Shown here: positions 1-7,286 of the stretch, piece by piece
Layout: every line of letters starts with the position of its first letter
Numbering within the stretch: position 1 is the first letter of the stretch
NCBI GenBank assembly: GCA_016926955.1
Contig: JAFGNN010000030.1
Coordinates: 122,778-186,777, forward strand
DNA from: Spirochaetales bacterium
GTDB lineage: Bacteria; Spirochaetota; Spirochaetia; Treponematales; UBA12059
DNA: 64,000 nt
Direction of reading: 5' to 3'
Made by a program: the position numbers and the translations under genes
Notes under the pieces: generated by a model
The model's input: only the letters and a program-made list of their open reading frames with translations
Told to the model about the DNA's origin: nothing
The model's database searches: none

Positions 1-43
1 ACTGCGAATAGTCGACGGAACGGCTCGTGATCTTCTCTGCCAT
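1..43 (-). CDS. proS: Proline--tRNA ligase, N-terminal fragment (runs off window)
   Basis: Only the first 14 codons lie in the window, read leftward from the ATG at 41-43. They translate to MAEKITSRSVDYSQ. This resembles the usual start of the short (archaeal/eukaryotic-type) class II prolyl-tRNA synthetase, which charges tRNA-Pro in the cytoplasm and typically begins MAEKITxRxxDYSxW. An AAGGAA Shine-Dalgarno lies 7 nt before the ATG. The motif match is short but distinctive. Without the rest of the gene the call stays tentative. Confidence 0.6.
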   Translation of the reverse strand, partial: MAEKITSRSVDYSQ

Positions 44-78
44 GCTCGGTTCCTTGGAACGGTCGTATTTGTCCCTCG

Positions 79-108
79 ATTCTACCGGAAAGCGCGGCGA
101 CTCGGCAA
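79..108 (-). promoter_or_regulatory. Possible promoter of proS
   Basis: On the minus strand TTGCCG (103-108) and TAGAAT (79-84) are separated by 18 bp, about 35 nt upstream of the proS start codon. The -10 matches the sigma-70 consensus at 5 of 6 bases. The rest of the 44-184 gap shows nothing else convincing. Confidence 0.4.
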
Positions 109-184
109 TTGCCGGCCGTCGATCCGGGCGGGACCGCCTTCTCGGCGTCACCGAGGCCTGCCCATGGTGCCGTTCCCCGTGGGC

Positions 185-214
185 AAAAAAAACCGCCCTC
201 ACTTTCGGGGCGGT
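185..214 (-). terminator. Rho-independent terminator of the DUF2259-like gene
   Basis: Read on the minus strand, ACCGCCCC and GGGCGGT arms form a GC-rich hairpin with a short AAAGTGA-type loop, followed directly by a run of eight T. It lies about 70 nt downstream of the stop codon of the gene at 282-971 and points the right way for it. Confidence 0.85.
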
Positions 215-281
215 CGGTATGGAGCGCAACCCCGGGCGGCGCTCGCCTCGCGCGGCGGCGCGGCCCCGGGCCATGGGCCTG

Positions 282-971
282 TCAGGGAATGCGGATGGTT
301 TCCACCATGTAGCGGACCGAATCGCCGCCCTTCGCGACCAGCTTCTTTTCGACGATGAAGACGAGTGTCCGTCCGTCGGGGGCGATAAGGATGCGCCTGA
401 TCACGTAGCCCCTGACCCCCTTCCGAACGAAGGTCGGATTCCCGGCGCTGAAGGACTTCTCCGTTCCCGCCTTGGTGGTCAGCTTGACGTCGATCGAGAA
501 CGAGCTCGATGCGTCGTCGCCCTTCTCGACGACGACCTGGCGAAGCATCGTGGTCCAGCGGTCGCCGGTGGCGAAATCCCTGAAGGAAATCGGATCCGAC
601 GGGTCCTCCCCGTCTACCAGCAGATAGAGGATGCGTCCTTGGGCCAGATGGTCGATCCGGTATTTTTGGACGAGCGCGATCCTGTCCCTGTAAAGGCCGA
701 AAAGCGCGCCGGCCGGATCCTGGCCCGCTTCGAGCGGGCTCTTGGCGACGAAGCGGGCGACGCCATCCTTCACGAAGTCGTTTTTTTTCGCGTCGACGAG
801 GTACAGCTCGGCGTAGGGGACGCCGCTCGACCCGTCCAGGCCGTACTGGCCGAAGAGGAAATACGCGGAATCGGGGGAAAAGCCCAGGTTTACCAGGGTT
901 GGCACGTCCCCGGCGAAAACCGGCATGGCCGCGAGAGTTGCTGCGATAAATATCGCTATGGTCCGTTTCAT
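282..971 (-). CDS. Secreted protein, DUF2259-like
   Basis: 229 residues with a clear Sec signal peptide (MKRTIAIFIAATLAAMPVFA, cleavage after AxA), so exported to the periplasm or beyond; there is no lipobox Cys. The mature part has the pattern NLGFSPDSAYFLFGQYG near its start and repeats beta-strand-like segments, ending RRILIAPDGRTLVFIVEKK...VRYMVETIRIP. This matches my memory of the DUF2259 family of predicted secreted proteins in treponemes, whose function is unknown. It is monocistronic with its own terminator. The family name is recalled, not searched. Confidence 0.7.
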   Translation of the reverse strand: MKRTIAIFIAATLAAMPVFAGDVPTLVNLGFSPDSAYFLFGQYGLDGSSGVPYAELYLVDAKKNDFVKDGVARFVAKSPLEAGQDPAGALFGLYRDRIALVQKYRIDHLAQGRILYLLVDGEDPSDPISFRDFATGDRWTTMLRQVVVEKGDDASSSFSIDVKLTTKAGTEKSFSAGNPTFVRKGVRGYVIRRILIAPDGRTLVFIVEKKLVAKGGDSVRYMVETIRIP

Positions 972-1047
972 CGGGCGAACTCCTGCATGTAGTATCGGCG
1001 CGAGGTTGTCCCCAGCTTAGCCCGGAATCTCTCTCGAGGCTAAGCGC

Positions 1048-1076
1048 TTGCCCGGGGCGCGCTCCGGGTCTATGCT
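1048..1076 (+). promoter_or_regulatory. Promoter of the membrane protein at 1092
   Basis: TTGCCC (1048-1053), 17 bp, TATGCT (1071-1076), placed 15 nt before the start codon, with a GGAGGGG Shine-Dalgarno between. Spacing is ideal for a sigma-70-type promoter. Confidence 0.55.
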
Positions 1077-1091
1077 CGGCGGGGAGGGGAA

Positions 1092-1892
1092 ATGACCGGG
1101 ACCGGACGCGTACGTTGGTATCGAATGGCGTTCTTCATCTCGACGCTGGCCCTTGCCGGCGCAATCGCCATCGCCATCTCCCTCGGGCTGGACGGATATC
1201 GGGCGCTCGACGCCCGTGCCGTCCCCGGCTCGCCCGCCGTGGCGGGATGGGGCGTCGCCGGCGCCTTGTTCGCTGTCCTTTCGTCGGCGTCGTTCCTGGC
1301 GCTGATCGCCTTCCGGGCGAGTTCGAGCGTGTCACAGGAACTGTTCTTCCTCAGCTTCTTTTTCTTCTCCCTGACGGCCGAGGCCGCGAGGACCGGGCTC
1401 GGTGCGGCGGCGCTCGGCGGCGCTTCGATGGAGGCGCGCGACCTGCTCGCGAGATCCATCGTATTCGCCAGGACCTTCGGTACCTTGTCGGTTTTCGCGG
1501 CTGGGCTTCACGCTTCCGGCTATCGTGACGACAAGCCGTGGAGCGCCGTCTGGATCATGGCGTTCGCCGCGCTCGGCGTGACGGTCGCGCTCCCGGTGAA
1601 TTCCGGCGATCTATCCGTCGGGCTCATGCCGCCACGCGGCTTCGCCGTGCTTTCCACCTTCTTCGAGGTGGTGGTGGCGGGTGGCGCCGTGCTCAATTTC
1701 CTTCTAGCGGCGCGGAACAGGGCTTCCCGGGTTTTCCTGGCGGCGACGGGTGGGGTCGTGGCAGCCTTGATGGGAGCCGTCCTGCTGCGCGAAGCCGTGG
1801 AGCCGCTGGGCTTCGCTTTCGGCGGCGTCGCGCTCTGGGCCGGCGCCCTGACCTGCTTCATGACGCTGCGGCGGCATTACCTTTGGCAATAG
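1092..1892 (+). CDS. Eight-helix membrane protein, function unknown
   Basis: 266 residues, very hydrophobic, with about eight predicted membrane helices (near residues 12-32, 49-73, 82-100, 124-138, 151-168, 183-207, 214-232, 238-258) joined by short loops. No catalytic or binding motif stands out; the phenylalanine-rich third helix (FFLSFFFFSL) is notable. GGAGGGG ends 4 nt before the ATG and supports this start. It stands alone, convergent with the kinase-like gene at 1974, with strong hairpins directly after its stop codon. A 7TM/8TM sensor module is possible but unsupported; I do not recognise the family. Confidence 0.6.
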   Translation: MTGTGRVRWYRMAFFISTLALAGAIAIAISLGLDGYRALDARAVPGSPAVAGWGVAGALFAVLSSASFLALIAFRASSSVSQELFFLSFFFFSLTAEAARTGLGAAALGGASMEARDLLARSIVFARTFGTLSVFAAGLHASGYRDDKPWSAVWIMAFAALGVTVALPVNSGDLSVGLMPPRGFAVLSTFFEVVVAGGAVLNFLLAARNRASRVFLAATGGVVAALMGAVLLREAVEPLGFAFGGVALWAGALTCFMTLRRHYLWQ

Positions 1893-1975
1893 CGTCAACG
1901 GCGCTTCGCGCCGTTGACGGCGACGGGCTGCGCCCGTCGATTTACCGTGGGGGGACGTTTCGCGCCGTTGACGCT
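1893..1975. repeat. Tandem hairpins and third repeat arm between convergent genes
   Basis: A perfect 12-bp stem (1893-1904 with 1908-1919) with a TTC loop is followed at once by an 8-bp stem (1921-1928 with 1932-1939) and ATTT. A further copy of the right arm, GCGCCGTTGACGCT, lies at 1962-1975 and is the exact reverse complement of 1891-1904, so an alternative 14-bp long-range pairing can form. It probably works as a two-way terminator, but the third arm is more than a simple terminator needs. Confidence 0.7.
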
Positions 1976-2597
1976 AGAACAGGAAGTGCGCGAAGGCGCC
2001 GACCGCGACGGGAAGGAGCAGGTTGTCCATATCCTTGCTCGGTATCGCTTCCATTACGGTAGCGAACGCCGCTACCGCCAGGGACATGAGGGGGCGACGG
2101 GTAAGGGTCCAAGCTGCCAACAGCACTGCCCCGAAACAGGCGAGGCTGCCCTCGAGCGATTTTCCGCCGGTAAACGGTATGCGGACGGAACCGAAGAGCC
2201 TGCCGACCAGGCTGGAAATGCCGTCGCCGAAGGCGAGCGCGTAAATCGCGAGGCTCGCGGCCGGTTCCGGAAACAGGAGCAGCGTGAGTAGCGCCCCGAA
2301 CCCGAGGGTCACGGGACCGAGCACGAAACGGCCGGCGTCCCGCCTGCGCGCGGCGGCCGAGGTCACGCGGCTGATAACGGGAATCTCGTAGCCGTCCAGG
2401 CGAAGCAGTTCGCAATAGGCGTAGAACGCGATGCCGCCGGCCAATAGAGCTAGGGTGGCGCCGCGGTTAAAGGACGCGAGGGTCGGCACTATGCCTATGA
2501 CGATGTGTATGGACTTTCGGACGAGTTCCGTGCGGATCTCCTGTCCGAGCAAGGCCGTTCCGCGTCGTCCCGTCTGCAATGCCTGGATGTCTGCCAT
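1974..2597 (-). CDS. Dolichol/phytol kinase-like (SEC59/VTE5-type) membrane protein
   Basis: 207 residues from an ATG with AAAGGAAC 4 nt upstream; a 12-codon longer reading is possible but has no ribosome site. Motifs of the CTP-dependent polyprenol/phytol kinase and CDP-diglyceride synthetase-like family are present: an early RKSIHI, a central FGDGISSLVGRLFG, then KSLEGSLACF and DMDNLLLP near the end, embedded in about six membrane helices. Family members phosphorylate lipid alcohols or activate phosphatidate with CTP at the membrane. The substrate here cannot be told. It is monocistronic, with an AT-rich palindrome just upstream. Confidence 0.75.
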   Translation of the reverse strand: MADIQALQTGRRGTALLGQEIRTELVRKSIHIVIGIVPTLASFNRGATLALLAGGIAFYAYCELLRLDGYEIPVISRVTSAAARRRDAGRFVLGPVTLGFGALLTLLLFPEPAASLAIYALAFGDGISSLVGRLFGSVRIPFTGGKSLEGSLACFGAVLLAAWTLTRRPLMSLAVAAFATVMEAIPSKDMDNLLLPVAVGAFAHFLF

Positions 2598-2877
2598 GGT
2601 GTTCCTTTCCCGGGTTTCACATTGAATATGCAATATTCATGCCAAGAGCCGGATTTCGCTCAAGACCCGCTGGGTCGCGACGGGGTAACGAAATACACGA
2701 TGCCGGGATGGACCCGCATCTGGCGTGATATGAAAAATCATACGAAGCCGGCCATGGAAACTGTCGGGAAAGACCATGACGAGCGCTCGCCTCCACTTCG
2801 CCCGAGGCTTGAATTCAGGCAGCCGGGCCAGGCCCGGGCCGGCGCGGACCGACCGCCGCGCGCCGGAACGCAACCCG
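2598..2877. other. Gene-poor interval before tRNA-Val
   Basis: No credible gene is seen between the kinase-like start and the tRNA promoter. A 78-codon minus-strand frame here has atypical composition and no good ribosome site. The first 40 nt are AT-rich and hold the palindrome described separately; the rest is unremarkable. Confidence 0.5.
2623..2639. promoter_or_regulatory. Operator-like palindrome upstream of the kinase-like gene
   Basis: TGAATAT-GCA-ATATTCA is a perfect 7-bp inverted repeat with a 3-nt centre, 26 nt upstream of the start codon at 2597. It is strikingly AT-rich for this GC-rich DNA, as expected of a dimeric repressor site. No regulator is encoded next to it. Confidence 0.45.
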
Positions 2878-2906
2878 TTGACAGGCCGTACGCGGCCCGG
2901 TAGACT
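2878..2906 (+). promoter_or_regulatory. Promoter of tRNA-Val
   Basis: Perfect -35 TTGACA (2878-2883), 17-bp spacer, -10 TAGACT (2901-2906), 22 nt before the mature tRNA 5' end. This is one of the best sigma-70-type matches in the window. Confidence 0.8.
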
Positions 2907-2928
2907 CCGCGTTAAGAGAGCGGTCCCC

Positions 2929-3000
2929 GGACGATTAACTCAGCGGGAGAGTGCCACCTTCACACGGTGGAAGTCGTTGGTTCAAATCCAACATCGTCCA
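2929..3000 (+). tRNA. tRNA-Val (anticodon CAC)
   Basis: A 72-nt cloverleaf: acceptor stem GGACGAT/ATCGTCC, D stem ACTC/GAGT, anticodon stem CCACC/GGTGG with loop TTCACAC (anticodon CAC, reading GUG valine codons), 5-nt variable loop AAGTC, T stem GTTGG/CCAAC with loop TTCAAAT, discriminator A. The 3' CCA is not encoded (GAG follows), so it must be added after transcription. Confidence 0.95.
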
Positions 3001-3023
3001 GAGGCCGCTCTTGTCACGTCCGC

Positions 3024-3065
3024 AGGACAGAACGGCCGCCCGCGTCGAGGGCGGCCGTCCTGTCC
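3024..3065 (+). terminator. Large hairpin after tRNA-Val
   Basis: GGACAG-a-ACGGCCGCCC pairs with GGGCGGCCGT-c-CTGTCC around a 7-nt loop. This is a very stable stem between the tRNA and the convergent gene at 3088, but there is no T-run, so it may be a terminator or an RNA-end structure. Confidence 0.5.
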
Positions 3066-3087
3066 GGAATCGCTCCGCCGCGTCTGC

Positions 3088-6000
3088 TCAAGGCCCGAGT
3101 TCCCGCGGCGCTTCTGGGTATATCTCGAGGTCGATGCCCCGCTGAGGCCTGAGCACGAAGTCCATATTCAGGAAGGCCAGATTCTTGACAGCCGGCTTGA
3201 TCATGGTGGCTTGGTCGCGTTCGAGCGCGTCGAAAAGGCGCATCGATTCGGTGAACGAGGCCATGGCCTTGCCGCGTAGCGACGCGTCGCCGGCCCGCGC
3301 CGCGAGGCGCCACCAGGCCACTCCGAGGTTGTTGGTGGCGCGCATGAGCAGTTCGACCAGCTCGCCTTGGGCGGGCCGTTCCTGCGGAAGAAGCACGGGC
3401 AGTCGCTCGAGCTCGAAACGCAGCCGCGCGGAAAGCCGGTCGAACGCAGCCTGCGCGGCGAACCAGTCCTCGCGCCTTGCCAATATGTTTCCGGTGAGGA
3501 GCAAGAGGGCCGGCGTCTCGTCGACATCGAGCGAAGCGCGGTGCGCCTGGATCAGCGCTTCCTCGAGCCGCTCCAGGCGATAGAGCGCCGCTGCGCGACG
3601 ATACCGCGTCTCGTTGGTGACGTAACCGGCTCGCTCGGCTCGCTCGTAAAGCGCTATCGAGGCTTCGTCGTCGCCGGCCTCGGTGTAAAGCACGTCGGCG
3701 AGCCTCGCGTAGTTTACGCCGAAGCGTCCGTCGAATCCGAGGCGCCGGCCCGAGAGCGCGTCCTCGTAAAGCGTGATGGCCCTCTCGAAATGCTCGCGGG
3801 CCATGACGGTTTCGCCTTCGGCCAGATGGTGAAGGCCCAGCCAACCGAGCGCGTCTATGAGCATCCCGAGCCGGTAGGTGCGGAGCAAGGCCAGATTCTC
3901 GAGGGCCGGTACGAGCTTGCGCAACGCGAGGAATTCCTGGCCGGAATCGCCGGACTGGTTGAAATACCGGGCCATGTGGTAGTGGATGTCCGGGATCGTC
4001 GGGTCGAGCTCATCGGCCAGCAGGAGCGCCCGACGCGCCCCGTCGAGATCGTTCCGGTCGAGATAGTAGCCTCCGAGCTCGGCGAGCGAAAGGGCCGATA
4101 TCTTCATGCGTCCGTCGAGGAAGTCCGCCCCGAGCGGGTCGATTTCGGAGAGCATGTCGCGGCTCTCGGCTTTTTCGACCCTGATGAAATACCGGAGCAT
4201 GCGTTCCAGATACGGATCTTTCCATCCGCGTCGACCCAGGAGCCGGGCATAGCGCAGCCGCGCTTGCTCGTAAAGCCATGAAGCCGAACCTTGGGCGGCT
4301 TGGTCTGGCGGAGGAAGGGGCGGGTCGGCGGCGACCGTCCAGTCGCCGCGTGTCTCGTCGCCCCATTCGAGGTACACGTCGCCGAGCATCAGCAAGGCGT
4401 CGGAATCGACGCGGTTCCTGGAAAGGACGTTGGTCTCGAGTATCTCGGCGGCCTTCCCGTAGTTGAGCAGGACGCTTCGCTCTAGTTCCGCGTAGTCGAG
4501 CGCGGCGCGCTTTTCGCCAGGCCAGGCCTTGAGCAAGGCCTCGTATTTGAGCTCGGCCTTGGCGTACTGGTCGCGCTCGACGTAGGCTTCCGCGTAGAGA
4601 TAATACCATTTCTTCATCCGCCAGAGCGCGTCGCCCCGAGAGAAGGAGCGCTCGGCGTCGACGTAGCGGTCGACGCGGATGCTCTCGTAGCCGTCGCGGT
4701 AGGCGGCGGATGCGGCGATCGGCGTATAGACGAATTTCCAGCCCAGCCAAGCGAGTCCGCCGGCCACGGCAAGCGCTGCTGCCACTCCGAGGATAACCGG
4801 CATCACGCGATTGACCAGGATCCAGGCCAGCGAACCTTTCTCCGCCTCGAACGCCGCGCCCGTGCGCTTTTCGAAGGCCTTGGGAACCTCGATGCGTTTG
4901 TGGAGGGCCGCGCCCGCAAGCTCGGCCGCCTTCTTCGGCGACATGCCATCCACGAGGGCCCAGACCAGGGCGCTGCGCTGGGCTTCGTTGCCGCGGTCGT
5001 TCGCGAGCGCGTCCTCGATGGCCAGGCGCAGGTTGAGCGGATAGGAGAGCAGGGTGTCCTGGAGCCGGTCGACCTGCGCATCGCTGAGCGATACCTCGCG
5101 AACCTCATCGCCCTTGTGTTCGGACGGCTTCGGGGAGGGGCCAGCGGGACGGGCCGCTTGGGGTCTCGCCTCCGTCTTCGGCTCTTCGAAGCCGGGGATG
5201 CGGAAGTCCTCTCCCCAACCGGATTCAAGATTGAAGGTGTCCGACGGCGTCAAGTCGCCGCCGAATTCCTGCGACTCGCCTGCCGGTGTCAGGTCCGCGG
5301 CGGAGGTGTCGAGGTCGAAGCCTCCGAGGTCGTCCGGTGTCGACGCGTCCGCGCCGATGCCAAGCTTGCTCGTGAAGGAGTCAAAATCGTCCAGCGAGGG
5401 CTCCGACGGTTTTGGCGCCGGCGCTTCCTCGAAGCCGATTTCGAAGCCTTCATGATCAGCGTTTTCCTCCGCCAAGGGCGAAGGCTCGGGTTCCGCCGCG
5501 AAGGGCGCATCGAAATCGGGGATCGAAAAACCGGAATCGAACCCGTCGGGAGGAGACTCTTCGAGAGGAGCCTCCGTCGATCCTTCGTCGGGCTCCGGGT
5601 TCGTGAATCCTTGATCGAAGGTTTCCGCGTCGTTGCCGCCGGCGTCGAGATCGGGCAGGGCGAATTCGTCGGCAGGGAAGGCGACCGGCGCGCCAAGGTC
5701 CGCGGGGTACTCCGCGTCCGGGCCCGGCGCGACGGTCGGCTCGTCGACGGGCGAGCCGGGCTCCGAAGGAATCGAGAAGTCTTCATCGAAGGAGGGTAGG
5801 TCGAATGATGGCGCATCGAAGGATTCGTCCGTCGCCGCGTCGGATTCGGCCGCCGCTTCGGTGAACGAAGCGTCGTCGAAGGTTTCGGACGCGGGGACCT
5901 CGGCCGATAAATCCTCGTCGGGGGCGAGCTCGGCCATTTCTTCCATTTCCGGAGGTAGCGCGAATTCGTCGTCGACGGAAGGAAGCGCGGCGTCGCTTCC

Positions 6001-6447
6001 CGAATCGTCGCCGGTCAAGGCCGAGTCTTCGCCCAAACCGGACAGCAAGTCCGCCGGGATGCCCCCTTCCGATTCGTCTGGAAGATCGGATGTCGAAGGA
6101 AGCGGCTCGTCGGCGCTCGCGTAGGTTTCCTTGCCGGGGGAGGGCGGCGCGTCGAGGGAAAGGTCATCGAGGAAAGACGTGAAGTCGATGTCTTCCTGCG
6201 AGGCGTCGGGGAGACTTTCCGGAGCGGCGGCTTCGATTCCCTCCGAGTCCGCACCGCCAGTATCCGCCTCGGCGTCCGTACCGGAAAGATCGAGCAGTTC
6301 GGCGAGATCGCCGATCGCCGCGTCCGCCGGGCTTTCAGGGCGGGGTACGTCGAAGGGCTGCTCCCCCCATGAGGCGAGCAGTTCGGTTTCGCGACCGAGC
6401 TTGCGGATGTCGTTCTGGAAACGCTTGAGGTCTTCTGGTCGCGGCAT
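3088..6447 (-). CDS. Giant TPR membrane protein, FlcA-like periplasmic flagellar collar candidate
   Basis: 1119 residues in three parts. Residues 1-40 are a basic helical start (MPRPEDLKRFQNDIRKLGRE). Residues about 40-445 are an acidic, Asp/Glu/Ser/Pro-rich disordered stretch with repeated phenylalanine motifs (DFSIP, GFSIP, DFRIP, FALP, FDLP). Residues about 447-550 are a conserved helical region, then one membrane helix (about 551-572) and a long C-terminal array of tetratricopeptide-like repeats. This layout fits the spirochaete collar protein FlcA (BB0326 of Borrelia), which sits around the periplasmic flagellar motor and helps assemble the stator. Assignment rests on architecture and N-terminal resemblance. 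It is monocistronic. If right, it marks the organism as having periplasmic flagella. Confidence 0.7.
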   Translation of the reverse strand: MPRPEDLKRFQNDIRKLGRETELLASWGEQPFDVPRPESPADAAIGDLAELLDLSGTDAEADTGGADSEGIEAAAPESLPDASQEDIDFTSFLDDLSLDAPPSPGKETYASADEPLPSTSDLPDESEGGIPADLLSGLGEDSALTGDDSGSDAALPSVDDEFALPPEMEEMAELAPDEDLSAEVPASETFDDASFTEAAAESDAATDESFDAPSFDLPSFDEDFSIPSEPGSPVDEPTVAPGPDAEYPADLGAPVAFPADEFALPDLDAGGNDAETFDQGFTNPEPDEGSTEAPLEESPPDGFDSGFSIPDFDAPFAAEPEPSPLAEENADHEGFEIGFEEAPAPKPSEPSLDDFDSFTSKLGIGADASTPDDLGGFDLDTSAADLTPAGESQEFGGDLTPSDTFNLESGWGEDFRIPGFEEPKTEARPQAARPAGPSPKPSEHKGDEVREVSLSDAQVDRLQDTLLSYPLNLRLAIEDALANDRGNEAQRSALVWALVDGMSPKKAAELAGAALHKRIEVPKAFEKRTGAAFEAEKGSLAWILVNRVMPVILGVAAALAVAGGLAWLGWKFVYTPIAASAAYRDGYESIRVDRYVDAERSFSRGDALWRMKKWYYLYAEAYVERDQYAKAELKYEALLKAWPGEKRAALDYAELERSVLLNYGKAAEILETNVLSRNRVDSDALLMLGDVYLEWGDETRGDWTVAADPPLPPPDQAAQGSASWLYEQARLRYARLLGRRGWKDPYLERMLRYFIRVEKAESRDMLSEIDPLGADFLDGRMKISALSLAELGGYYLDRNDLDGARRALLLADELDPTIPDIHYHMARYFNQSGDSGQEFLALRKLVPALENLALLRTYRLGMLIDALGWLGLHHLAEGETVMAREHFERAITLYEDALSGRRLGFDGRFGVNYARLADVLYTEAGDDEASIALYERAERAGYVTNETRYRRAAALYRLERLEEALIQAHRASLDVDETPALLLLTGNILARREDWFAAQAAFDRLSARLRFELERLPVLLPQERPAQGELVELLMRATNNLGVAWWRLAARAGDASLRGKAMASFTESMRLFDALERDQATMIKPAVKNLAFLNMDFVLRPQRGIDLEIYPEAPRELGP

Positions 6448-6560
6448 GGAGCGCTAAGATCCCCCTCTGCGTATAATTACGGAAGATGCCGCGCCCAGTA
6501 TAGCGGAAAAAGCTTGAGGACGCTTCGCTTTCCGGCCGATACCGAAGTGTGGGAAAACTG

Positions 6561-7286
6561 ATGAAACGCACCAAGTTACTCGCCCTGTGCGCAGCCATGC
6601 TCATCGCGACTTCGGGCGCCGCGGCCGCCTTCGAGGTGGAATCCCTATCGCTGCATCTTCTTCTGGCTTCGATAGACTCCGGCCGGGCGCCTCTGGTCGA
6701 CGAGGATCACCTGGTTTTCTCCGTTTCCGGACCCTACCGTTTCGTGGGCATCGCGTTCGCGCACGAAGATTGGCGATCGGTCCACATGTTCGAGCGCAAT
6801 CGCCAAGGGGTTTTCGTTTTCGCCTGTCCGCTGCCCGTCGAGGGCCGCGGCGTGCGGGCGGGACCCATCGGCTATCGCCTGGTCGTGGACGGGGCCTGGA
6901 TTCCCGACCCGGCGAATCCGGTCAGGGCGCGAGACGCGGCGACGGGGGTCATGGTGAGCTTCGTCGACGTTCCCTGGCTGTCGAGCGCGAGGCTCGGGTA
7001 CTGGGATCTTCTCGATCCGGACAGCCGCACGGCGCATTTCCGGTTTTCGGGGGAAGCCGCGCAACGGGTGACGGTGGCGGGCACGTTCAACGGATGGGAT
7101 CCCTTCGTCCACGAGTTGATCGAGACGGCCCCGGGAATTTACGAGCTGGACCTCGTGCTTCCGCCGGGCGAGCATCGTTACGTGTTCTGGTACCGCGGCG
7201 AGCGGATGCCCGACGATCTCAATCCCGTGCGCCTGTATGACGCGGAGGGATATCCGGTCTCAATCCTGAGCGTCGCGAGTCACTGA
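6561..7286 (+). CDS. Secreted protein with two CBM48/AMPK-type glycogen-binding modules
   Basis: 241 residues; signal peptide MKRTKLLALCAAMLIATSGAAAA. Two early-set beta-sandwich modules follow: about residues 45-135 (FVGIAFAHEDW...GPIGYRLVVDGAWIPDPANP) and 160-240 (VTVAGTFNGWDPF...GEHRYVFWYRGERMPDDLNP). Both carry the carbohydrate-binding pattern of AMPK-beta/branching-enzyme CBM48 domains (FNGW, Y-x-F-x-V/W-DG, D-P-x-N-P). There is no catalytic domain, so it is a binding or structural protein of the envelope. The ATG at 6561 with GGGA upstream is preferred to the in-frame GTG at 6549. It ends 27 nt inside the convergent dehydrogenase gene. Confidence 0.75.
   Translation: MKRTKLLALCAAMLIATSGAAAAFEVESLSLHLLLASIDSGRAPLVDEDHLVFSVSGPYRFVGIAFAHEDWRSVHMFERNRQGVFVFACPLPVEGRGVRAGPIGYRLVVDGAWIPDPANPVRARDAATGVMVSFVDVPWLSSARLGYWDLLDPDSRTAHFRFSGEAAQRVTVAGTFNGWDPFVHELIETAPGIYELDLVLPPGEHRYVFWYRGERMPDDLNPVRLYDAEGYPVSILSVASH

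Noticed and set aside
2637..2873. 78-codon minus-strand frame in the gap before tRNA-Val.
   Set aside because: Atypical composition, no ribosome site and part of it overlaps the AT-rich palindrome; not credible as a gene.
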